A stretch of 64,000 bases of DNA from Albula goreensis (Eukaryota > Chordata > Actinopteri > Albuliformes > Albulidae). The stretch is taken from NCBI GenBank assembly GCA_022829145.1, contig CM040753.1, forward strand, positions 10,423,884 to 10,487,883, given 5' to 3'. Below, piece by piece: positions 12,001 through 24,000 of the stretch (position 1 is the first letter of the stretch; each line of letters begins with the position of its first letter). Under the pieces are notes generated by a model. It saw nothing but the letters and a program-made list of their open reading frames with translations, did no database searches and was not told the origin of the DNA. The translations under genes and the position numbers were made by a program.

Positions 12001-15000
12001 CAGGCACCCCAGATCACACCGTTGGTCACGCCCATGGCCTTCAGCGTCTCCTTCAGCCTCAGCTCCTTCTCCAGCACGATACTCTTCACCGTCATGGAGA
12101 CAGAGTACACCCAGGCCAGCACCATGAAGATGGGGAAGCAGCGGTTTAGTGTCAGCATGAACCTGGGTGCAAGAGGGTGGCAGAGGACAGTTCGTAAACC
12201 TCAAGGTCCAGACATGTTCAGAAACAAACAGCAATATCATCAAACTTCTTGGTTTCATTTATAGGTTAGCACTGCTGCTTCTCTAGCTGGCTACTCTGAT
12301 GGCTACTGCTAAAATTTCATCCTCAAACTTTGAGATAATAAATGACAGAAGAAGATGGTTTTTGCATACCTTTTACTGTGATTATATAGAGAAAGATCCT
12401 GCAAGGTGTGTGTGTGTGTGTGTGTGTGTACAGCTTATTAGCTTAATGAGCAAAGGAAAATACTGGAAGTAAAAACATGTATACACACAAAATCTCCAAG
12501 GATGGACCTGCCCACCCCTGGCCTGGACATTAGTCATGACCAGTGCTTCAGCTACACAGACTACTAGAAATCACTACAAGCCAGCTACAACAGAATTGCA
12601 TGCTAAAAGCTCATTGTTTTTGCTCTCACAGGTCATCCACATAACAGGGGTAAGGCATCTGCTGCAGGTAGATGCCCATTGGCCAGTCCTTGCCGGTGTG
12701 AATCCTGATGACACTGTGCTCGATCATGTCCTGTAGGTAGGCGAAGCCCCCCCACACGTAGCGCAGGTCATCCACAGGGTTCGCCCTGGGCCCCGGGTCC
12801 CAGTATCTAGAAGAGACAGAGGAGGTGGGACAGCCCTTATCAGCACACAGAGCAGGTGGCTGGGCCAAAGGGGAGGAGCCTTGTCACTCTGCCCACGGAA
12901 AGAGAGATCAAAGCCCAACTGCTCTCCAGGTTTCCTGGAAGTGATGACAGGACCACCCTCATATGTCAAAAGATGAGTGAACTCACCAACCCACGACACT
13001 GGTAGGATTCAGCTGCACATTTCTATTCCTCTTTTCAATTTCCAGTGTCAGTTCAAACAAGAGGTCTTAAAAACTAGATCACATTTTAAGAAAACCATTG
13101 AAAACCATCAAAAGAAGAAACTAATTAGCTGTGGTGCAGTTTTCCCCAGCTGTACCACAGAGGAGACTTTATGTACACAGTTTACATTACCATCCACCTG
13201 TGTATCAGTAATTAGCTGCTAATGAGGAACATTAAGGAACATGAACGTCTCTTCATCTCTTTCTCTCCATCTCTCTCTTCAGCCACACAATCTAATTATT
13301 CAATTCCCAGAAGGATGGAGAGAGCCATCTTCATTGAAATTCTATTCACAATGGCAGCTGTTTGTTGTGTGTCGACCTCCTGTCACTCTCAATGCTGTGA
13401 CTGGGGGGTAGGGGGAGGGTTTGCGGGAATGAGGCACTGAGAAAAAGAGGTATCTGTGTGAATTAGGCATGCACTGTTTACACTGTGAGACTTGAATTAA
13501 TGACCTGTTATAATTCCACTAAGAGAAAACTGATAACAAGGTTAGCTATAGGACTCATTTATGCCCTCTGCCTGCTGACAGACACAAGAACAGCGTGCCC
13601 TTTTAAACTCTCCCGCAGGTGTTTGGCGCTGGCCCGGCAGGTTTCTAACCTGTCTTTGATCTTGTTGGTGCGCTCCACAGAGTCAATGTCCATGCGGATC
13701 TTAAACTTGACATGGGTTGGCACCTCCTTGGTCCAGTTGTGCATGTCCAGGAACACAAGCCCCGCCCAGAACTTGTTCTCCTCCAGCAGGTGCAGGGCCT
13801 GGTGGGTCATCTGTTCCTCGTCAGAGAAACCAACAAACTTGTCCAGGTTTAAACACTGCGAAGGGGGACCAGAGACGGGGACGGTGTGAACACAAGACAC
13901 CCCCCTCAAACAGAGCCAACTCTCACAAGCCCCAGGGTCTAGAGTGCAAAGCGAGAGAATGACGGCCATTCTCTACAGGAGAGCTCTCATCAGACACACA
14001 ATGCCAATCCCACAGCTAAGACGCACACTCATTCTTCATGACACTTTAGCTGAGGCCTCCTAATGCACGTAAAGCATGTCCAATCCATCCATTCACATTA
14101 CAGTATGGTCCTGGAAGCCAACCAGGCCTAAACAACGTACAAAACACCACACGTCCAATAATCCACATTACCCTGACTTAGTGAGGAAAGTACATCAAGG
14201 GCTCATAGGAGTCGCTTTGCCAAGAGAAATAGCAAAGCTGTTTTGCAAAATGCTCTGTAGTTAGCCAGGAAGGGACTATAAAAAAACACTAGCTTTGCAG
14301 ACTCAAACCGGCAGGCCACGCGAATAGAAAGCTTGACTGAGGAGTAGGGCTGAACTGACAGCTATACCTAATTGGGCTCAATCAGCTGGGCGTATTTGTC
14401 ACGCTGAAGGGCTGTTAGCGAGACCAGAGACAAAGACAAAGGGGGCTAAAGATGCACGTATAGACAGATAGGTTCCTCCTTTCAACCGCTCCGGGAACGG
14501 CAGGCCGCAGCCCCAGAGGCAAGAGGGGGTGATGGATGAATTGAACGAGTCCCAGAGTGATTTGCCCCTCTTACCCGTTGAGCCCCCTTCGACATTTCAA
14601 TGCAGCCCTTATACAAAAAAAAACACTGAGGTGGGGTTCTCTTGCTCTCCACTATATCAACGGTTCACAAAGGGGGTTTGAATGTTGCTGACAGCAGAGT
14701 GTTTTTTTCTCTCCCTTTCACCCCTCTAGATTGAGCTGAATTTCTTTAGTGGCACTAAGTGGCGTTTTGAAGGTCTTGACCACAATTTCATGGTCCTACC
14801 ACTTGAAGAACGGCGATAACCTTGAGGAGCTTTTTCTATTCAGTTACTCTTCATGTGGTCCAGGGATATCATAAAGTTCTAAACAACTTTGGAAAATACT
14901 CTGATCAGTAATATAACTGTTTCACACTTGTCTTGTTAGCAATGAAAATAAATAAATATGATTTATTTGCATTGCTTAACCATTCCGCTTACTTTAAGTT

Positions 15001-16207
15001 CCATCGTTCAGTATAGTCAGGTGAACTGCAAACAAAGAAAATGATGGAAGGATCTGTTCAAATGTTCAATTAATTTTCAATATTATTGAAAAAAAAGACC
15101 GATATGATCAAAACTCTGTTCTTTCCGCTAAGACAGTTGTAAGGCATAGTTTTCATATGAACTTCAAATTCAGTGAAAAGTATTATGGAGCCAGCACTTA
15201 TATATTGTATTATATGTCTGATCACCTCCCACGCAAGCTTACCTCCCCATACTGATTAAGCGTGTGGAGGATTCGGTCCATAAGTTCAAAGATGTTTCTC
15301 CAATCAAAGTCAGGCATGTTGTCAGAGCGATCGGCAGGTGGTCCAGTGTACAGGAAGTTGAGGATATGCTGAGAGGAGAACTCTGTATCCTCTAGACTTT
15401 TATCGATGAAATCCGTCACTGTGGGGTTCCTGATGGTCTCCTGGAAGAAGCACATACCAGTGATACAGAAAAAAGAGCACAACAAATAACCTCTACACCT
15501 GATCATTGCATCTAATTCAAACCGTTTGCTTTGCTTGATCGATAAGCATACCAAATAGCCGAATAATCTAGGCCCATTGGCAAGTGATTTCTCTTTACTC
15601 TTTCTTCTCATCATTTCAAATGTGAGTTGTTTTCTTCATGATATGTCCAAATGAAAAAATGGACGATGAAATCAGTTTTAGTACGAGTTGATCTACTGAT
15701 TACTCAAACAAAGCCAACATCAGAGTTTGTACTGCAAAGTATCTTGTCAGGGAAATGTATCTTTACATTTATACAAATTGCCATGACCTGCCCTGACTGT
15801 GGGTACAGTGCACAAACAATTCAGTTAAAGAGCTCTATTATGGCAGGGAAAATCAAATCAAACAAATGAAACAAGTTTACACTATGGAGTGTGTGACCAT
15901 ATTAAAAGATATTTCCATGTATGCAAATTCTTACAAACTATTCTGGTTCTGCATACAAAGTACCAAAGTAAAATCACTCATGAAAAATCTTCATAATGAG
16001 TTCTGAGTGGGGAGGAACATACAGATAGGTAGATATGTAGTGATAGTGATCAAGGAGTGACGGATTGACTGTGCCTTACTCGAATCATGTCCATCTGAAC
16101 GCTGCTCTGGAAGAAGGACCAGAGCTGAGGGCCCACCTCCTCCCAAGCCTTCAGAATGTTTCTCAGCCTGTCCAACTCCTCTATAGTGGTGTTGGCCTGA
16201 TGGACAC

Positions 16208-16238
<31 letters not shown>

Positions 16239-17957
16239 TCAAGGATGACAGGACAGCTATCTATCGTATTACCGCCTGGCCATGAATTTTAGACATTTTC
16301 CTTACAGCTTCTGTCCCTCCACCTCTCTCTTTATCCCCTCCCCCTGCACCACTGAAAAGATGATAAGCATCTCGCGGCTTTTGGCCAGGAAAAGTGTCAA
16401 TGTTGTATTTCATATAAGCCAAAGCAGGACAAGCAGGCTGTTTCAGGACAACACTGCATGAGCTGTCACTGTTTAGATATCAAAGACTATGTTTAACCCC
16501 TATTCCTTCCTTCAGAGCAATTAAGAATGGAACCTGAAGGAAATGGAGAACAAAACTTGCTGAAAACCCTGACAGAGGAAGTGCGTATGCTAGACCTTCT
16601 GCCTATAGTGGCAGGGCTGCTTACATAACAAAGTTTTTCGGCTTTTAGGGCTGAGGTAATGCACACATTTGCTTCCAAACTCTCAAGTTTATCTATGAAT
16701 ATTACTAACAGACATGTGTATTATAGACTGAACAATGATCTTCTGAAAGCCTTGTTAAACAAAAATCAAAGGATATTTTATGGCTCCCAATCATTAGTCA
16801 AGTCCACTGCAAAATCCCTGGACCTTAACAGTCAGGATATGTTTAAGTAAATTTAACAGTTTAAACTAGTAGTGTTTTTAAATAGAGAAATTCCCCACTG
16901 AACCAGTGAGGGGCGGTGCGTGTTCATGCTTACGCTTTTCAAAATGTCCTTCACAGCGGGGGAGTCAGGGGCGTACAGGATCTTCCCCATCAGCAGGGGC
17001 TTGACCGAACTCCACACCATCCTGGTGAGGGGGTCCGACTCCAGGCTCTTCATCATTTCATTGCAGAAGGGAGCTTTAGAAAAGAAAGATATTTTTCCCA
17101 AATCCTCCACAACAAAACTCTTTTTTTCATCAAACTTCAAAGGCACTGACTCACTATTGCTTTAACCCAGGCCTAATGGTGGGGGGCATGTCAGAAATAA
17201 AAGTCTGGTTTAAAGCGGAAAGAAAAAAGAGGATGTATCATGTGACTCACTAGCTGTCTTGTCATAGATGTACTCCCTCTGGCCTGTACTGCTGTTGATG
17301 CCCAGGAAGGCTTTGTAGTTGTTGTCTTCATACCAGTTGAAGGAGGCCACCCTGGAGCCCGAACCCTCAGGGTACCCACAGAAGAGCCTGGAGACCACAC
17401 TGTGCAGCTGGACAAGTGAGGGGTTCTCCCCACCGAGGAGGAGGGGGGTCAAGGTCTGGAGGAGGTCCTTGGTGCTGCTTCTCTCAGACAGCTGTGGAGG
17501 ACAGAGGTCCAGGTCAGGCTGCCTGCACCAGCTTCATATCTCAGGGAGAACAAAATAATGTAAACCCTGAATGGAGGCGATGACAGTAGCAGAATGGTAG
17601 CATGATGTAGAGAACCGCCACTGCAGAGAGTCTAGTGCTGTCATGCCTTTGACCAAGGTACCTCATTGGCTTTAGCATACATATTAATGTGTGCATTTGT
17701 GTAAATTGATGACATGTATAAATGTATGCTGCCGAAAAGTGAATCATCTGGACAAATAAATAACAAGAATAAAATAGCAGAATACTCCTCTCATGGATGG
17801 GGAGTTTTTGCAAATAGGAGAATGATAGTGAAACACAGGTAAAGCTCTACTGTCTGCCTGAAATTACTGATGACCCAGTACCCAGTTTCTATCTGGTCCC
17901 TGAGATGTTTTCTGATAATAAACTAAGATTCCCATTAGAAATTCAGCCACACACATG

Positions 17958-18011
<54 letters not shown>

Positions 18012-21000
18012 AAATCAACAGCCTATAAAATGAACAGCAATGTTTTGGTATATATAGTTTTAAATGCATTAAAACAAATGCTCCAGATAAAATGCATTAC
18101 TAAACCATGGTCATGCCGATTTTACGAAACCAATAACCATAAAAAACAAAAATTGGTGAGTTTATTTTGATTTATTCATAACTGAAATGAGTCGAAATGG
18201 AGAAACAAATATCCCCCAACTGAACTCCAATGAACACAAACAAAGGCCTTCTTCATTAGGGCCATTTCCTCTGCCCATTTGTGAGAAAGGCCTGCCTCTG
18301 TATGAAAAGAGTAGCGGAGGCCTGCAGGCTGACAGAGGGAAGCCCATGTGAGGAGAGTGTGTTCACTAGACATCAGAGTGACACTATTATGCTGTCACTA
18401 TGCCATAGCTATTAACAGATCATTGCCAGGGTACAGTGAGTTTGCAGCACATAGTCTGTTGAGCTAGCTGTTTTTGCAAACACTGTCAACAACGTTCCTC
18501 TGTAATCTTTATGTATTTCAGTAATACAGGGAAAAAACCAACATATTTTGAGCAAATCATACTGTCTGAGGGTTGAAATCTCACCAAGCAGGCCTCAACA
18601 TATTTTAACTGAGGTTTTGGACTGCCTTTAGGAAAATGACTAACTGGCGTCAAGGTTTTGGTCATCCAGGCGACAGACTGGAATTCAGCTCCACCCACAG
18701 GAAGTCCTCTGCACAAAACGTCCTGTTAACAGCAGCCAGGGAGTTCCCCCTCAGGGGGCTAACACTTAAGAGCCTGCTACAACTCTGAGTGCGCTGACCC
18801 CTCACCTGAGGCCATGGCAGGTGACAGGACAGCAGGGAGCTTCTACACTACTAGGTAAATCACAGCAGATGGCTGAGTCTCCCCTCCCCCCCACCAGTCA
18901 AATTATATCCCAGTGGCCAGAGTTTACACAACCCCGAGGAGGAAGCCGCTACTTCCTGGATGCTAAAAATATGGGGCGGTGAACTTTTTGGAAGTTTCCG
19001 GGGCTTGCAGTACCTCTCTGAGTTTTTCAGACATGCCGGACAGTGCTTGGCCCCAGAAGGCAAGGTCGATGCCAGAGGAGCGCTCATCCAGCACTCGGGG
19101 CAGCTAGCAGAGGAAAAGAATAAAGTGGTCACATGAAAAGATGGGACAGAGACAACTCTCACCAGAATGACACTTTAAGATGATACATTTATTCATCACC
19201 ATCAGTAGGGTTTTATGGACTACATGTAGACATTTATGAGAGGATATGTTATAATTAAAAAGCTGTGACTGTACGATAAGCTTGATAAAATCTGAAACTA
19301 GACAAGAGAGCCTGCTGTGGGCACTACTTCCAGCACCCATTTGTCAAGGGTCTTCCAACCAGCTCAAAATATGACAGGCAAAAGTTCAGGAAGCGCTACA
19401 TGAGTTAACATAAACTCCAGAATAAGACATCCTTCCTCAGACATTCTCCTGACTTTCCTGAGATCAGGAGCGTTTCACACGAGAGGGAGGGAAAATGAAA
19501 GCCTATGGCTGTTTCCACAACAGGCCTCCTCCCCTCTCATTGCACAGAGCAGGAAGACAGGAATGGAAGTCTGAATACTGAGGCTGTTGCAACAGAGGAA
19601 GAGTAGGGTTTGTCTAAGAGGCTCCCTATGACAGCTTTAGCCTAGCAGGTGTGTCCTCTTTAATCTTATTATTAAAATAGGCCAAGAGTGCCTCATCACT
19701 TAACACTAGGGGGTTGGGTCCCTGCCAATTCTGGATTTAGCTGTGCTACCCACTGATGTTCTGACGTGGTTGATGGTGAATGAGTTAACCAGCTCAAAGA
19801 AGTGATCTGCCAAACAGACCACAGGCCAATCACAAACCAACACGCCATTAGTATAATCATATGGCAAGCACTTCCAATGCACACGCCAACAATTATATAT
19901 TTTCTTTTTAAGCATAGCCTGCTGTTTGTTTTTATTTTTTTTGGTTTTGTACAATGTCAGAGAACAAATATTTCTGAAACATGTTTATTCTGTTCAAAGT
20001 CATAATTGGTTTTGGTTATTGTTGGAAGAGAAGTCATCACATAACCATACAGGAAAACTAGAACTTTGATTTTATCCTGCAACTTAAGATAAAAACCACA
20101 AAGTGCTACAACTTACTGCCAGCACATTGGCTAATCAGAGTTTATTAGTTCACTCATAACAAAATTTTTTATTCACTGCAAGAAATGTGTAAATACATAC
20201 CAAGCCATCACTGAGTACAACATCAACATAATATCCTTAGCATGGAGAATAAAAGCAAACATAACTTGTTCTGGCTATGTTCATTCTTGCTGAACTTCCC
20301 AAACTGTGTTTGTGAAGATAAAATACATTGATTTAATAATCAAAAGTTTAGGGCAAATACTGGACAAATGATCTGAATTAGCCAATAGCGTCACACAAGG
20401 CACCATCTGAACGACCAGCGCCTGATGTCGGAGAACGAGACACTGACCATTCGGAAGAGCTTGAAGAAGTCCACGTTGGCGTAGAGGTTGTCCTCGATGG
20501 TTTGCAGGCTGTGCTGGGAGAGGGAGCACATGGCATTCCGCACGGTATAAAGCCCCTGTGGGCTGGGGAAGATGATGAAGCGCTGCAGAAGGGCCTGGCT
20601 GCAGGCAATGTCCTTCAGCTGTAGGTCTGGTACTCCGTATGCAAACTGAGTAAATGCCACAAGGGAAAATCAAAACATGGTCCCTTTCTCACATTTTTCA
20701 GCTAATATGCATAAATTGTCATATTATACTGCAGATGCAATACAGATATCCTGTTTGTAAAGTTACTGTAATTTTAGAGTCACAGGTTGTTACATTACGT
20801 CCAAATACTTCCGAACAACTCTTGTACTACCACTATCTGCTTACTATTGGTTCCAGCAACATTTGCATACTGTAATTAGAGAAATGAAAATGGTATCAAT
20901 GGGTTTTCCAGACACAGGTTGAGAAGACAAAAAGGAAATTCCCTTTATGATAAGGATTAAGATTCAAATTTTCAACCTACTGCCTTCATCACTGAAATGG

Positions 21001-24000
21001 TGATACATGCTTAAACCAGTTTTATATACTTAACTCTACAATGTATACATAGGTATACAATTTAAGCAGAGAGGAGCTACCAATCAGAGCCTCAATTGTC
21101 ATTGGAACACTAACATCTCTGGCTATATGGCTGACAACCCTCAACCATGCTGAATAGGGGTTGGAGGTGCCAGAAACACATGTTTAGTACAAGTGTAGTA
21201 AAGTTGATTTAAGAGAGCGATTAACATTCTGTACATGGTGCTCCCTAAGACAGGAGTTCAGTTCTAAAGGCAGAGCTCCCACAAAGAGCAAATAATCATT
21301 CTAGACAATTTCCTGCTGAGCGCACAACTGTATGTTTAAACAGAAGCCCCTGGCATTTCAAGGTTAGAGAAAGGAAACAGTTGATAAATAATTCTGCCTC
21401 ACACATATCAGGAAACCTGTTCTATTACAGCAAGCAATACAAACGGAAACATGATAACCTGGCAAACACACAAATTCCCCGATAACAGCTGCAAAATAGA
21501 CCTTGCTTTTGATAACATTAGAGGCCAAACATTAAAAGTCTTTCAGTCCAGGGAATAAAAAATAAGATTTTCATGTTAGTGGCATCTCCTCATACCAGGC
21601 ACTTGAAAATATAAAATTAGTTGATCTGTTTTAGAAAATATTATTATGGAAATGTTTATAATGCCATATTTTTGTAACAGAAGTTTAACTAATTCTTAAC
21701 AGTGAAATCACTGGAACATAAAATGTATTTTTTTTTATGCAACATATCTGGAGCATTGTGACTTTGACAGAACTTGTTAAAAATAATAAGTATAGAGAAT
21801 TCGCTCATCAGAACCAAATGACAATGTAAAGGGAATATTCCCGAACATTTCTGAAGCATTTCTATTTATTGAATAGCCATATGAATTCTGGAGGTTACAT
21901 CCATTTGATGCAACAAAGAGTTAAGTGCAGAAGGAATGGAGGAGCTCCACACTTGTCTTCCCTGAGAGCTCGGACCACCCTCTCTAAAAGGACATACTGT
22001 ACATGACTTACGGAGCTCGCCTTTATAATCAGCACTCCCAAAGCCATTCAACTGTCTTTGACTGAAAAAAATCTACCGATCTAACACCGGGAACTTCTTT
22101 CAGAACAATTGCTTGGCAACAGCAGGCAGGATTGCCTGACATGCTGTTCATTGGAGTTGTTCTACTCTGTGGACCCTGGAATGGTCTGTTTGAAAGACAA
22201 GTTTCATCACGACACCATTTCAACACCATTTTTCCCAGTAAAGGGGAACACCTCAAGGTTATTATTCATGTTTGCGCCCCACAGTTTCTGGATTCAGCTC
22301 AAGTCTTACTCACCTCCTGAAATAAAGATCTGCCTGGAGACCTGCTGAGTCTGAAACCTGGCTCTAGTCCAAACCTCAACACAAATGTTTTAAAAAAAAC
22401 ATCTAAAGGAAGCAGGTGTAGGGGGCCAGCAGCTGCCCAGACAATTCTTACACCGCATTCACATACCACAGCTTTTAGCCAAGTTTGAGTTTCCATGACA
22501 TGAGAGTATATTACTGACCCCTACATTTAACTGGCAGCCTTCTGTGCAATTGTTTATGTGGGTGTGTACAGCAGGCACATGTGTTGCTACAATCGTTGTT
22601 TTGATTTGTGCGTCACTTTGTGTATGAATTTTTAAAGTGTGAGTGCATGTAATCATGAGCATGCGAGCATCTGTTCGTGCATGTCATCCTGACACATAAA
22701 CAGAGGTTCCCCGATAGGAGGAACACAGGAATATCTTCCCTGATTAGTTGCTAAGGAATTATCCAGCCGGCATATTCTCTTCAGACAGCCATGGTAGTGA
22801 ATTAGCTAGCCCTGAGAAAGGCCAAGCCAATGAAAGGTTTGCATTTTTGGATGCATTTACATATGAAAGCTGGTCAAGAACCATTCAAATACTGATGTCA
22901 TTCCAAGGTTTTTACTTTTCTCTTCACTCCCCCCTCGTTTTGTGGCCACTGGGTTCTGCATGCTTTCGCTTCCCACACATTGTGCTGTTTACCGGTGAAC
23001 AGAACGGTGCCTGCGGATCAAAGTGCTCCAATACGGTGTGATTCATATCCAAAGTTCTATTCAAACGGGACACACTGAAACAAAGGGACTCAGAGCCCAA
23101 ATTAAAGGGGTCTGATAGGGGTAATCATATGGCTGAGAGGCATTCCTCTCAGTAAGAGTATAATTTCTATGTAACCAGAAGGCACCAGGGATTACCAGAA
23201 CACTGGAAAACTAACAAAACCATAATGCCAAAAACGGATACAAAACATGCATTGCTGAGAAATATGTGCAACTGTGCATGTTAATGGAATAGCTTGTGAT
23301 CATGAGTTAACTTCCCCAAAGATTTCAACTGAGTTTGATGGGTAATTATTCTAAAATCATGATAAAGACAAGATAGTTTAGTCTTGATGACAACTGTATT
23401 TAAAATGTGACATCATGTTGGAAGGCTTGGTTGGTCTCAACCTATGATCTGTGTTACAAGCCATAATTATATTAATTTCCTAAAGGAAGTACAGGTGAGC
23501 TTGAGGGAACATACCTGTTCAGGTCGCACTTTTGCATTCACCAACTGGTTCACCACATAATCCGTAAGGCCAATGTCTTTCAGCAGGTACAAGGTGAGCG
23601 TCTGGTTATCCTTCAGTATGTCCTCTATCTTCAGACCACGACCTGGCCAGGGGAAATAATGATTAGAGCAATCTCAAGTATGTGAACGGAGCTCTGGCTC
23701 TTTAGTTTACCACACTTTGCACTGGAATCACAGCATTTTAAGTCCTCCATTGTACTATGACATTCAGGCTGGGCTCAATGGCACTAAAAAGACATTTGCC
23801 TGATGACCCACAAGGGAGTATTTGGGGCAAAATGAGCTTGGCATGTCAGGAATCCGGAAGTTGTCTCCATTGGCACAGACAGGCTGCTGCTGGCTGTCAA
23901 AAAGCATGGCATGCGGGGTTAAAAGTGAAATGCCCTGAAATGTCTCTTTTTAAAACTGAACCTCCAGGGATCCTGCCCGCATGGCTGGTATCTGACTCCT

